NCBI GenBank assembly: GCA_963556145.1
Contig: OY744464.1
Location: 4,092,001 to 4,156,000 of the forward strand
Direction of reading: 5' to 3'
DNA length: 64,000 bases
Source: Hygrocybe punicea
Taxonomy: Eukaryota > Basidiomycota > Agaricomycetes > Agaricales > Hygrophoraceae
Below the pieces are notes generated by a model. The model was given only the letters and a program-made list of their open reading frames with translations, did not search any database and had not been told where the DNA came from. The position numbers and the translations under genes are program-made. Of the stretch, positions 11,172 to 22,640 are shown one piece after another; the first letter of the stretch is position 1; every line of letters begins with the position of its first letter.

Positions 11172-11415
11172 TTTCAAGGCTGTAGCTCTAGTTTCAGCCG
11201 TTGTGAGTGAGAATGGCTGTGATTATCCATACCTGTAGCTCTAGTCTAAGGTAATATATAAGTACTATTAGTGTAGGTTAAATAAATATACGTACCTCAG
11301 CTGTTGTGAGTGAGAACAACTGAGGTACGTGTCCACTCTGTGTGTGGAAGTGTGTCTCGGGATTCCCCATTTGGGCAGTACCTATGCTCGCTACCACTTC
11401 TCCTTATTCTTGACA
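11172..11415 (-). repeat. 5' LTR of copia element
   Basis: Partner of 182-425, same length of 244 bp, followed by the target duplication gacat at 11,416-11,420. Confidence 0.93.
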
Positions 11416-11420
11416 GACAT

Positions 11421-11536
11421 GGCCCTGCTCTTGCTGCAGAATTCAGTTGACCCTGGCCCAGCTCCCACTGCAGCATTGACTTGACCAGGGTCCAGCTTCT
11501 GCTGCAATGTGGGCCCATGTCAGTGCAATGGATTGT
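11421..11536. repeat. Minisatellite and unique flank, continuation of left arm
   Basis: The minisatellite resumes and ends in gcaatgtgggcccatgt. That flank is repeated in inverted orientation at about 27,643-27,665, which ties the two arms together. The flank continues after the hAT-like insertion at 15,111-15,180. Confidence 0.8.
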
Positions 11537-11813
11537 GCCACATTTAGGCAATGGCACGGATACTGCCAGATATGGCAATAGTGACAACTAACTACTTTAG
11601 CAGGAACCACCACCAGATCGCGACAACAACGAGAACGTGACAACAACATCAACGCAACAGAAGGAGAATGGCCGGGAGGGTGGTGCGCCCACCGAACGGC
11701 CCAGGTACGTACCCCCAACCCAGCCTCTAATACTCAGGCTTTGGCTAACCCTCCCAACAACCACACCTCCCAACGACGATGCCTTGCAACAACTGGGCCT
11801 TGCAACAACCACG

Positions 11814-11847
11814 CCTCGCGGACACACGTCAACGCGTGTTTGCGAGG
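11814..11847. repeat. Short form of the CCTCGCG palindrome
   Basis: 34-bp palindrome starting CCTCGCG and ending GCGAGG with a core ACACACGTcAACGCGTGT. It belongs to the recurrent palindrome described in the findings. A looser copy follows at 11,888-11,936. Confidence 0.7.
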
Positions 11848-12392
11848 TCTCCAGCACAGCATACAGGGACAGAAGACTACACAACGACCTCGCAAACACG
11901 TGCAGACACGTCGACTGACGCGTAGGGCTCACGCGGCGCCCCCACCCCTCGTGAACAAGGTTAACCCCGAGTGTGAAGCCCACCTAGTGTTGCCGTAGTT
12001 TGGTTCTGAACCTAGCCGAACCCGGTTCAAACCCCGAACCGAACCCGAGGTTCAGTCTAAGTTCAGCCAAGTGCTGAACCGGACCGCGGGTTCAGTTCCG
12101 GGTTTCAAGGCCCGCCGGATTTCCTGAACGGCTCCAAACCACGTCCAAACCGCGAACGCAGCTATTTTTACGGTATTTATTTCATTTGTTTTTCGTATTT
12201 CTTTACTTACTATTTTGTGTTAAATGGTATCATGTGACCGGCCGTGACCGTGTAGCTTTCACGCAACACAACATCAACACGCAACACAACATCAACACAC
12301 AACACAACATCAACACTCAACGCGAAGGTCAGTTTCAAGCTTTTCTTAACTTTACTAATGTCATTTGTGACAGGGAACTCGACCACGACCAC

Positions 12393-12710
12393 TAGTGTAT
12401 TGCACGGGTAACCCCCGGGTATTTTTGGCTGTACCCGTACCCGCACCCGTTGTACCCGTGGGTACAATACCCGCGGGTTGTACCCGTCATTTTAAGCCCG
12501 GGATCGTCCAAAACGGTTAAGTATTGAGCTAGATATGCTCAAAATACCTCATTGGAGTATTTTGAGCATATCTAGCTCAATACTTGACCGTTTTGGACGA
12601 TCCCGGGCTTAAAAAAAAACTGGCGGGTCCAGGAATCCGTACCCATACCCTACCCGTACCCGTACCCGTGGCAAAACCCGCGGGTTTACCCGTACCCGTG
12701 CAATACACTA
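12393..12710. mobile_element. hAT-like miniature element D nested in B1
   Basis: 318 bp with terminal repeat TAGTGTATTGCACGGGTA. Flanking 8-mers acgaccac (12,385-12,392) and gcgaccac (12,711-12,718) match at seven of eight positions. It contains many acccgt repeats and a long perfect hairpin at its centre. Element 29,435-30,529 has related ends. Confidence 0.85.
12493..12611. repeat. 119-bp near-perfect palindrome in element D
   Basis: The two arms are about 54 bp each and start TAAGCCCGGGATCG; only one arm mismatch is visible (gttaag against gtcaag). The loop is about cctcattgg. It would extrude as a long hairpin. Confidence 0.93.
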
Positions 12711-13439
12711 GCGACCACATCGTGGCCACACCCATCTTGGCACAAGATGGATGCCAATGCCAACCCAATGCCAACGGACGCGTGACAGCTGCAACACCAC
12801 CACACCACCACCACCAGTGGCGGCAACAGAAATGGGAACGGCTATGGCAACCAGGCAACGACGATGGCAACGGCCAGCAGCAGCAGCAACAGCAGAAGCA
12901 GCAGCAGCAGCAATAGAAGCAGCAGCACTGGCAGCAACGGCAGCAGCAACAGAAGCAGCAGCGCCGGCAGCAACGGATGCGCGACAGCTGCAACACCACC
13001 ACCACCACCACCACCACCACCACCAGCGGCGGCAACAACAACGGCAATGACAACCACGACGGCCAGCAGCAGCAGCAGCAGTGGCAACGGCAACGGCAAC
13101 GGCAGCGGCAGCAGCAACGGCCATGACAGCAGTGGCAGCAGTGGCAGCAGCAACGGCGACGGCAGCAGGAGCAGCGCCGGCAGCAGCAGCAACGACGGCA
13201 GCAACGACGGCAGCAGTGACGGCAGCAGCAGTATCAGCAGCAACGGCAGCAACAGCGGCAACAGCAGCAACGGCGGCAACAGCAGCAACACCACAGCAAT
13301 GGCAGCAACGCCACGGCAATGGCAGCAACGCCATGGCAATGGCAGCAGCAGCAACAGCAGCAATGGCAGCAGCAACAGCAGCAACGCAACGGCAGCAGCA
13401 GCAGCAGCAGCACCGGATGGCTCCCCCGCAGCCCAACTA

Positions 13440-13491
13440 CCTCGCAAAGTGTAGCGCTGTATCAATTGATACGTGCCTGCCATTCGCGAGG
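13440..13491. repeat. 52-bp CCTCGCG palindrome in B1
   Basis: Outer arms CCTCGCAAA and TTCGCGAGG flank a central GTATCAATTGATAC palindrome. Nearly identical to 26,796-26,847. Confidence 0.85.
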
Positions 13492-13756
13492 AGAACGGAG
13501 CTCACGGGGTGAGCCAACCTTGGTCTGGGTTCAGACCGCATCTGAACCCAGACCGAACGCGGCAAGACGGTTCAATGCCATCCGGGTCCAGGTTTGGCCA
13601 TGCGCCAAACCGGACCCGAAGTTCAGTTCGCGGTTCCGCCAGAAAGGCTCGGAACCGGACCGAACTGAACTTCGGCAACACTAAGCCCACCCGAGACACC
13701 ACCTCGCGAACGAGGTTACCTCCGAGTGCGAAGCCCACCAGAGGCCCCCCCGTCTA

Positions 13757-13808
13757 CCTCGCGAGGGTGACGACCACGTCAATTGACGTGCGTCTGGCCC
13801 GCGCGAGG
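13757..13808. repeat. 52-bp CCTCGCG palindrome in E
   Basis: Outer arms CCTCGCGAG and CGCGCGAGG flank the core ACGTCAATTGACGT. Same layout as the other copies but with a different core. Confidence 0.8.
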
Positions 13809-15177
13809 TGTAGGGACCGGTGGGAGGACGCATTCCGGGATGGCGACGTGTCGACTTAGGTGTCGCATCGACAACGACAACGACGGCAACACGGCAACAC
13901 CGGCGACCTGTTGACAACGGCAGTGACGCGTCAACAATGGCAGTGACGCGTCGACAATGGTGGTGGCGCGTCGACAACGGCGATGGCGCAACGTGTCGAC
14001 TTGGACACAGCGGGATGTTCGTGAGAACAACACTGGGCTGGCAACTGCCCAATGTAATTGTAGTATATACTGTATATTTAGTAGAAAGACAATATCTAGA
14101 TATAATTATAATACTCACAGTACCCATACTCGTACCCGTGGATAATCTGTATCCACGGGTAAAGTATCCGTGGGAAAAATCCATGCCTGATGGATACACG
14201 GTGATACGCAGCGCATGTCCCTAAGCACGGAAACCCTCTATTGGACCTATTCTAGCCTCGACATGCTGCGATTATGCTGCGATTCATTGCGAAACATCCC
14301 GATTTATATGTATCTCCATTGCGATGTGACTGCGCGATGCGCGCGATATGGGCAATAATTTGACATTACGGCGATTTTCTTCGGAGCGCTTCGGCCCCCT
14401 TCGGAAACATATTTCGAGCCTCTCCGACATCATCCATGCTTATACCGTTCACCCTATTCCATTCCGATTCCGTTCCGGTTCCAGGGAAGTCTTTATGTGA
14501 CATGTTTCACTTATTTCAAACAGTATAGCTCCTATCCTCTAGATATTTTGGAAATTGCTTCGCATGGTGCTATACCCTTTGTTTCAGTTCCATTTCATCC
14601 CTATTGCACCATAGTTCCGTCGCGCACCATCTATTTGTCTTGCCTTCTTCACCCTTTATTGTCCTAACAACCAACTTCGCATAAATACCCCCTATAGTTT
14701 ACATACTAGAGAGACGTCTTGTATACCCCCGATTCCAGTCTATCATATCACCTCTTTACTGCGCCGTCCATGCGATAGCTCCGCTGTACTCTATTAAACT
14801 TTGCGTTCCTTCTATAAAGTGCTACGTATACGCCGAAAACATCGCCGACTGTTTCGCACATGCCGCGCGCATCGCGCACATCGCGCACATCGGAAACATC
14901 ATCGCCACTATCCAGAGCACCTCTGAGTATTTTTTTACTAACCTTTTGGATTGAGATTGAACCCCTCAGAATTCGTACAGCACTGTGGTAGAGTTGGTAT
15001 TTGATTCTGTTCACATTACTGCAGTGCACCCTTTCAATGGGTATGGATTTTCATGGATATGGATACAGATCAGAAATTTTGTATCCATGGAGTATCCGTG
15101 CCATTGCCTAGCCACATTTCACTCTGCCTGCATGTATTTAATGTTGACAACATTGACAGAGCTCACAGCATGTTATG

Positions 15178-16679
15178 GATCGCTTCTACAGCGGGCTCCG
15201 GCAACAATCAACTTAACTGGGGATCGGATTCCAGAGGAGAGAAGAGCAGTTTTCATTGTTGCTTACTACTAAGACAACACTGCTAAGAGGGGGGGGTTCA
15301 TGGTACAATGTCATTGCGAGCTGTGGGGGTTACCCAAGATAAGGGGGTCTGCCCCAAGAACCAGACTAAATGTAAGGAAAGGAAAAGAAGAAACCAACAA
15401 CAAGAACAGTATATATAGTGACTGGTCTTGAGGGGAGGTAAATAGAAATACAACCATGAAGCTACAACATGTCCAACTCTACCATCTGTTCACCATGAGG
15501 CATACATGAGGCGTCCTCATGTCGATGTTCTCACGATCCAACTGGAGGCCCAGGTGTCACTGAGGATAGGAGAGGTCCAGATTACTCGGATGATTTGTCA
15601 TCGGATCATGTGATGTGTAGAATTGCCTATTTGGGGTCTGCACTTGCTGTAACAGGCAAGTGCGCAGTCTGGCAAGTGCATTGCATGGTCAGGTCGAAGA
15701 TGGGTATTGTCCAGTGTGGGATTGGTGACGAGAGTGTCTTGAGGTAGCGGGGATATAGCAACAAGGTCGGTATAAAGGAAAACAAAGGAATGTATGGAGG
15801 GAAAACCAACTAGGATGGTGGGATAGTCGAGGTCAGACATGTGAACAGCATAAGCTGTACCGGATGATGATGTCTGTGTCGATGACGTATCGAGGAGCAA
15901 TGTCTTGTCCTGTCTGTGGAACAATGCGGTCCACCTGATGTCAGTATTCGTCCAAGAAAGGGTATTGTTGTAAACGAGTGTGGGAGATATCAAGGTTATA
16001 GATGGAAAAGGTTAAATGAATGTGGGTCCAGGTTTCGAGTCATGGCACGAGTGACAAGCTGTGGGAATAAGATGTCGGGTACTGCAATGAAGCGATGTCA
16101 TGTGAACAATATGCGATAGGGGTTGGTTCACTGTTTGGGAAGTCGTATGGTCTGTGGTCAAAGTCCAAAAGAATGTGCTTCGGTGATGGTCGGATTAGAG
16201 AGAACAGTGAAATGTCTTGTGATCGGGGATTGTTCAGGGCATGCGTGCAGGTGAGGAATGTCGTCGGATCGTCAGGGAGGATAATGGTAGGCATGGAATA
16301 CGAAAGTGGAAACCATATATCCGAGAATGGCAATTGTCAATTATGTGGTGAGATATTGTTGAGGTGGAAGTCAGAAGTATCAATGGTGGAAGGGTTTCGG
16401 TGCCGATGCGAAAGATAGATCATAACAGAGTAGAAACCGATCAGGAAGGTGATGGCAATGCTGCCAATAACAATAACAGTAATGAGCTGTGTCGGGAGTA
16501 CAGCCATTGTGTATTGGTTTGTCGTGGGATGAAGTCAACAATATGTCAGGGCAAGGGAAAAGACAATAGCAATGATGTCCGTCGGCAAGGAGACTATTCG
16601 GGTACAGCAAGGTAACGTGGGGATGTGTCCATGGTCGGTCTCGATTGTTCTAGAAGAAAAGAAAACAAGGACAAGAAGA
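15178..16679 (-). repeat. Repeat unit A, copy 1, left part
   Basis: Homologous in inverted orientation to 38,890-41,470, with roughly 10-15 percent visible divergence. On the minus strand it keeps two frames that also exist in the other copy: 16,333-16,040 (97 residues, start MPFSDIWFPLSYSMP) and 15,993-15,598 (131 residues). Upstream of the first is a short frame with one hydrophobic helix (MAVLPTQLITVIVIGSIAIT). I recognise no domain. The empty site for element C lies at 15,643-15,650, and the palindrome element is inserted at 16,680. Confidence 0.75.
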
Positions 16680-17104
16680 CACTTCAGTCAACCACCTAGC
16701 CCCAACTAACTAGATGTAACACAACTCTGTAGGTGTTCCATCTAAGTGTTCATATAACCATGGTACTCCCAAGGACAATTTATTGCCCCAGGGACATTCT
16801 GACTGTAGGCAAGCGTAGGGTTATATTTTTATCCCTAGGGACAATTTCCAAAGAAGACCAAAGGCTGAATAGTTATCCCAAGGGATGATTTTGAGAAAGG
16901 ATCATGGCCTGAAATATCATCCCATGGGACATATTATAATACCATCAGGGAGAATATATATTTTCCTGGGATATATTCTCAACCAGGTGTTGCCTCAGCT
17001 TAAGCTCATGTTTTTTGAAAAATGGCTATAACATTGTAAATAAAATAGGTAAAATTATGAAAATATTTGTGTGCATAGATTAAAAGGCCTAGGGACTGTA
17101 ATTT

Positions 17105-17440
17105 CATCCCTTGGGATATGTATTTCATCCCTTGGGATATTTATTTCGTCCCTTGGGATATTTATTTAATCCCTTGGGATATTTATTTCGTCCCTTGGGA
17201 TATTTATTTCATCCCTTGGGCTATTTACTTTATCCCTGGGGATATTTATTCCGTCCCTTGGGATATTTATTTCATCCCTTGGGCTATTTATTTCATCCCT
17301 TGGGATATTTATTTCATCCCTTGGGCTATTTACTTTATCTCTGGGGATATTTGTTTTATCCCTTGGGACATTTATTTTATCCCTTGGGACATTTATTTTA
17401 TCCCTTGGGATATTTATTTTACCTGAGAAAAGCCCATGGG
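17105..17440. repeat. 21-bp tandem repeat (left arm)
   Basis: About 15 units of atttatttcatcccttgggat with small variants. The unit is a multiple of three, so long open frames appear in every phase; they are not genes. The mirror array is at about 22,290-22,630. Confidence 0.92.
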
Positions 17441-17900
17441 ACATGTAGAATATCCCATGGGATACTTATCTTGTCTTAGAAAACAGCCCATGGGACATAG
17501 AACATCCCTTGGGATACTTTCACTATTACAGAAACAGCCCATGGGACATGAAAAATATTGCTTGGGATATTTACGTTAACCAAGAAACAGCCCATGGGAC
17601 ACATAAAATATCCCATGGGATATTTACTTTACCCACAAAAAAGCCCATGGGACATATAAAATATCCCTTGGGATACCTTTGTTATCGCAGAAACAGCCCA
17701 TGGGACACATAAAATATCCCTTGGGATATTTACTTTACCCACAAAAAAGCCCATGGGACATATAAAATATCCCTTGGGATACCTTTGTTATCGCAGAAAC
17801 AGCCCATGGGACATATAAAATATCCCTTGGGATATTTACTTCACCCACAAAAAAGCCCATGGGACATATAAAATATCCCTTGGGATATTTACTTTACTCA
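17440..17900. repeat. Compound 60-65-bp tandem repeat (left arm)
   Basis: Units combine agcccatgggacatataaa with atcccttgggata and a cagaaac or ccacaaaa spacer, about seven copies. Each half is itself a palindrome (cccatggg, atcccttgggat). Mirrored at about 21,860-22,280. Confidence 0.9.
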
Positions 17901-18299
17901 AAAAAGCTCCAATCTACAGGCTGGTGGGACTGCCTGCTTGCTCAGCATCTGCCAAGTCACACAATGATAATCATAGCAATGCCACATGTTACATAATTTT
18001 AATTTACCAACCACTCAAAATGGATATAACAAATTAAATAATTATTTTACCTAACTACATGTTATTCTAATTTATCAGGGAAGAGACAGGGAGGTGGAGG
18101 AGAGGGGAATGGCAGGGAATGGGGGTGAGCAGGGGGAGAAGGGGCAGGAGGTGGATGGGAGGTGGGGATGGTGGATGGACAGCACATAGGCAGGGGGAGA
18201 AGGGGTAGGAGACAGCCAGGGGGAGAATGGAAAGGAGGAGGGAGGAGGGGGAGGGGAAAGGAGGGAAAGGGAATGACCAACAATACATACCGGTGTTCC

Positions 18300-18560
18300 C
18301 CTGGTGTCCACGCCCCTCCCTCGTCCTCGTCCTCGTCGTCCCCGTCGTCCTTGTCGTCCCGGTCCCCATCGTCCTGGTCGTCCTGGTCCCCGTCGTCCTC
18401 GTCGTCCCAGTCCCCGTCGTCCTCGTCCTCGTCCTCGTCCCCGTACCCATCCGCCTTGTCCTCGTCCTCGTCGTCCCCGTCCCTGTCATCCTTGTCCTTG
18501 TCCTCGTCGTCCCCGTCCCCGTCGTCCTTGTCCTTGTCCTCGTAGTCCCCGTCCCCGTCC
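18300..18560. repeat. Acidic-codon triplet repeat (left arm)
   Basis: Reads on the minus strand as Asp/Glu/Gly runs of 24-bp units (DDEDDGDR type). It is the mirror of 20,960-21,420 but shorter, so the two arms have changed copy number independently. Confidence 0.85.
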
Positions 18561-19885
18561 CCATCCTCGTCCTCGTCGTTACCGCGTGGCCCTGTTCCCG
18601 TTCGCGTTGTCGTTGCCGTCCCGTTTGCCGTCCCATCCTCGTCGTCCCTGTTGCCGTCATCCTTGTTGTCCCGGGCTCCGTGGTCCTCGTCGTCCCGTTC
18701 CCCCGTCCCGGTCGTCCTCGTTTCCGTCGTCCGTTGCCCCTGTCCCCGTTCCCGTGTTCGCTGTCCTCGTCGTCATCCTCGTCCTCGTCCCCGTTTCCGT
18801 CCTCGTCGTCCCTGCTGCCGTCGTCCCGTTCCCCGTCCCGGTCGTTCTTGTTTCCGTCGTCCGTGGTTCCCGTCTGCCCGCTGTCCTCGTCTTCATTTCC
18901 TCATCCGTGTCGTGGTTCCCGTTCCCCTTGCCGTCGTCTTCCCCTTTTGCGCTGTGGTCGCGTTCGTTCGTTTACCCCGTTGTCCTCATTCCCGTCGTCC
19001 TCATTCTTGCTGTCGTAGTGGGCCTGGGTTGTCCCCGTTCTCGGCTGCATACCGTCTCCTTGTCGCCCGCATGCGCGTCTGCTTGTTGCTGTTGCCGCGT
19101 TCGCGTTCGTTTGGCACGAGGGTGAGGGAAAAAAACCTACAAGTGTGTTTAAGTAGTCAGTAGAATGAAGAAAAAAGATAAAGAATAATTACCTGGGGTG
19201 CTCTGGCATCCGCACCCGTTGTCGCGTCGTTGTTGAAAACGAAGTCTTGTTGAACTCGCGCGCGAGAATTTCAACCGGGATTTGCCGATATCCCAAACGG
19301 GGTCGAGTTGCCATATAGGGAAGGGTGGCTGGATTTTCTTATTATTATTACATGTACTACAGCACCTAAATGGCCAGGGCAAGACCCTGAAGAGATATAA
19401 GTATGCTATACCTACCCCACAGGGAGTTTTTGTATTTTATTTCATTTTATATGGGGAGATATTCACAATGCATTCTATGCCTCTGCCAAAAATGGACCCT
19501 TAAACACCTAACTTTGCGACTACAGGTCTGAAAAATCTAAATTTAATTCTACGGGTACTAGGGAAGGTGTACATTGTGTTCCAGACAAGTGCCTGGTAGT
19601 TGGTGGTGCGGAGAATGTGTTGTAGCCAAAATGGATTTGGATCTTTGCATTGTGGCTAGACAATCAAAAGTCCGTATAATCATGATTCGAATGTGAGTGA
19701 CAAGTTCATAATATTTTGGCTACAACACATTCCCCGCACCACCAACTACCAGGCACTTGTCTGGAACACAATGTACACCTTCCCTAGTACCCGTAGAATT
19801 AAATTTAGATTTTTCAGACCTGTAGTCGCAAAGTTAGGTGTTTAAGGGTCCATTTTTGGCAGAGGCATAGAATGCATTGTGAATA

Positions 19886-19985
19886 NNNNNNNNNNNNNNN
19901 NNNNNNNNNNNNNNNNNNNNNNNNNNNNNNNNNNNNNNNNNNNNNNNNNNNNNNNNNNNNNNNNNNNNNNNNNNNNNNNNNNNNN
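19886..19985. other. Assembly gap of 100 N
   Basis: The 113 bases before the gap (19,773-19,885) are identical to the 113 bases after it (19,986-20,098). The flanking contigs overlap, so the gap is probably not real missing sequence but an unmerged overlap near the palindrome centre. Confidence 0.95.
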
Positions 19986-20239
19986 GTACACCTTCCCTAG
20001 TACCCGTAGAATTAAATTTAGATTTTTCAGACCTGTAGTCGCAAAGTTAGGTGTTTAAGGGTCCATTTTTGGCAGAGGCATAGAATGCATTGTGAATATC
20101 TCCCCATATAAAATGAAATAAAATACAAAAACTCCCTGTGGGGTAGGTATAGCATACCTATATCTCTTCAGGGTCTTGCCCTGGCAATTGAGGTGCTGTA
20201 GTACATGTAATAATAATAAGAAAATCCAGCCACCCTTCC

Positions 20240-21690
20240 CTATATGGCAACTCGACCCCGTTTGGGACATCGGCAAATTCCGGTTGAAAGTCTCGTGCAC
20301 GAGTTCAACAAGACTTGTCGCTTTCAACAACGACGCGACAACGGTGCGGATGCCAGAGCACCCCAGGTAAGTGGTCCATTTATGCTTTTCATTTATTCTA
20401 CTAACTACTTAAATACTTTTAGGCTTTTTTTCACGCACCCTCATGCCAAACGAACGCGAACAAAACAAGCAGACGCGGATGCGGGCAACAAGGAGGGAGG
20501 ACACAGCCCAGAATGGGGACAACCCAGGCCGACCACGACAGCAAGAACGGGGACGACGAGAATGAGGACGAGGGGTAAACGAACGAACGCGACCACGGCG
20601 CGAAAGGGGAAGACGACAGCAACGACAATGGGAACCACGACACGGACGAGGAAATGAAGACGATCGGGACAGGGGAATGGGACGACGAGGACCGCGGAAC
20701 CCGGGACAACAAGGATGACGACGACGACGATGACGACGGGGACGATGACGACGAGGACAGCGAGCACGAGAACGGGGATGGGAGCAACGGATGACGGAAA
20801 CGAGGACGACCGGGACGATGACGAGGACAACGGAGACCGGGACAACGAGGACAACGGCAGCAGGGACAACGAGGACTGAAATGGCGAGGACGGGATGGCA
20901 AACAGGACGGCAACGACAACGCGAACGGGAACAGGGCCACGCGGTAACGACGAGGACAGGGACGGGGACGGGGACTACGAGGACAAGGACAAGGACGACG
21001 GGGACGGGGACGACGAGGACGAGGACAAGGCGGATGGGTACGGGGACGAGGACGACCACGAGGACGACGGGGACCGGGACGACGAGGACGACGGGGACCA
21101 GGATGACGAGGATGACGGGGACCGGGACGACGAGGACGACGGGGACCGGGACGACGAGGACGACGGGGACCAGGATGACGAGGACGATGGGGACCGGGAC
21201 GACGACGAGGACGACGGGGACCGGGACGACGACGGGGACCAGGACGACAAGGACGACGGGGACCGGGACGACAAGGACGACGGGGACGACGAGGACGAGG
21301 ACGACGGGGACCAGGACGACGAGGACGACGGGGACCAGGACGACGACGACGACGGGGACCGGGACGACAAGGACGACGGGGACGACGAGGACGAGGACGA
21401 GGATGGGGACGGGGACAAGGGCGAGGATGCGGAGGGGCGTGGACACCAGGGGAACACCGGTATGTATTGTTGGTCCTTCCCTTTCCCTCCTTTCCCCTCC
21501 CCCTCCTCCCTCCTCCTTTCCATTCTCCCCCTGCCTATGCTGTCCATCCACCATCCCCACCTCCCATCCACCTCCTGCCCCTTCTCCCCCTGCCCACCCC
21601 CTGCCATTCCCCCTGCCCACCCCCTGCCATTCCTCCTGCCATTCCCCCTCTCCTCTCCTCTCCTCCACCTCCTTGTCTCTCCCCTTATAA
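20240..21690 (+). other. Two-exon unit in the right arm of the palindrome
   Basis: An exon-like stretch encodes ATRPRLGHRQIPVESLVHEF and ends GAGCACCCCAG at about 20,366. It is followed by gtaagtgg, a ctaact branch and a tttag acceptor at about 20,423. Downstream is an arginine- and acid-rich triplet-repeat stretch ending in poorly conserved sequence. The same unit is mirrored on the minus strand of the left arm (exon side at about 19,190-19,330), and a diverged version with a matching intron is in the second palindrome at about 25,120-25,305. Splice signals are visible; a protein product is unproven. Confidence 0.5.
20960..21420 (+). repeat. Acidic-codon triplet repeat (right arm)
   Basis: 24-bp units reading Asp-Asp-Glu-Asp-Asp-Gly-Asp-Arg on the plus strand, about 17 copies. 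Longer than the mirror array. Confidence 0.88.
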
Positions 21691-21849
21691 ATTAGAATAC
21701 CATGTATTTAGTGAAAATAATTATTTAATTTGCTATATTTATTTTGAGTGGTTGGTAAATTAAAATTATGTAACATGTGGCATTGCTATGATTATTATTG
21801 TGTGACTTGGCAGATGCTGAGCAAGCAGGCAGTCCCACCAGCCTGTAGA

Positions 21850-22640
21850 TTGGAGCTTTTTTGAGTAAAGTAAATATCCCAAGGGATATTTTATATGTCC
21901 CATGGGCTGTTTCTTCGATAGCAAAGGTATCCCAAGGGATATTTTATATGTCCCATGGGCTTTTTTGTGGATAAAGTAAATATCCCAAGGGATATTTTAT
22001 ATGTCCCATGGGCTGTTTCTGTGATAACAAAGGTATCCCAAGGGATATTTTATATGTCCCATGGGCTTTTTTGTAGGTAAAGTAAATATCCCAAGGGATA
22101 TTTTATATGTCCTATGGGCTTTGTCTTGGTTAATGTAAATATCCCAAGCAATATTTTTCATGTCCCATGGGCTGTTTCTATAAGAGTGAAAGTATCCCAA
22201 GGGATGTTCTATGTCCCATGGGCGGTTTTCTAAGACAAGATAAGTGTCCCATGGGATATTCTATATGTCCCGTGGGCTTTTCTCAGGTAAAATAAATATC
22301 CCAAGGGATGAAATAAATATCCCAAGGGACAAAATAAATATCCCAAGGGACGAAATAAATATCCCAAGGGATGGAATACATATCCCAAGGGACAAAATAA
22401 ATATCCCAAGGGACGAAATAAATATCCCAAGGGATGGAATACATATCCCAAGGGACGAAATAAATATCCCAAGGGACGAAATAAATATCCCAAGGGAAGA
22501 AATAAATATCCCAAGGGTCGAAATAAATATCCCAAGGGATGAAATAAATATCCCAAGGGAAGGAATAAATATCCCAAGGGATGAAATAAATATCCCAAGG
22601 GACGAAATAAATATCCCAAGGGAAGAAATTACAGTCCCTA
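21850..22640. repeat. cccttgggat tandem arrays (right arm)
   Basis: Mirror of 17,105-17,900: compound repeats at 21,860-22,280, then the 21-bp array aaataaatatcccaagggacg at 22,290-22,630. Confidence 0.92.

Larger units (their letters stand above)
182..11415 (-). mobile_element. Ty1/copia LTR retrotransposon, interrupted and decayed
   Basis: The element runs on the minus strand. Two 244-bp LTRs (182-425 and 11,172-11,415) are flanked by the 5-bp duplication gacat at 177-181 and 11,416-11,420. The LTR ends read TGTCAAG...CTTGAAA on the minus strand, an imperfect inverted repeat. Domain order gag, zinc knuckle, protease, integrase, reverse transcriptase, RNase H is the copia order. A second LTR element (1,807-7,782) is inserted inside the reverse transcriptase; removing it with one copy of its acga duplication rejoins the frame exactly. 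Six in-frame stops and a gag frameshift make it non-coding now. It sits inside the minisatellite array. Confidence 0.95.
11985..13683 (+). mobile_element. hAT-like non-autonomous element B1
   Basis: 1,699 bp with terminal inverted repeat TAGTGTTGCCGTAGTT and the 8-bp duplication agcccacc at 11,977-11,984 and 13,684-13,691. The interior holds a small spliced unit: a short exon ending CGCGAAG, an intron gtcagt...ctaatgtcatttgtgacag (12,327-12,373), then a CAG/CAA/ACG triplet-repeat exon interrupted by element D (12,393-12,710). Near the right end is the 52-bp palindrome. Simple-repeat frames such as poly-Ala, poly-Ser and poly-Gln are by-products of the triplets. Confidence 0.9.
11545..15110. 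mobile_element. hAT-like non-autonomous element E (host of two nested elements)
   Basis: Terminal inverted repeat TAGGCAATGGCACGGATACT at both ends, with the 8-bp duplication gccacatt at 11,537-11,544 and 15,111-15,118. The related sequence at 27,629-27,636 keeps one copy of this site without the element. An 8-bp duplication and TA/CA-G starts fit the hAT superfamily. No transposase is seen. Interior features are an exon-like stretch ending ccgaacggcccag followed by gtacgta (about 11,705), several copies of the CCTCGCG palindrome, and the nested element at 11,985-13,683. Confidence 0.85.

Noticed and set aside
12708..13483. Long frames of poly-Ala, poly-Leu, poly-Ser and poly-Gln in five phases
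   Set aside because: They arise from CAG/CAA/GGC triplet repeats in elements B1, B2 and C and are open in nearly every frame.
17105..17440. Regular direct repeats that could suggest a CRISPR array
   Set aside because: Units of 21 bp are contiguous with no unique spacers, sit in a eukaryotic transposon and are mirrored in the other arm.
20409..21668. 419-residue minus-strand frame rich in Val, Pro and Arg
   Set aside because: It is the reverse reading of the acidic triplet repeat in the palindrome arm.
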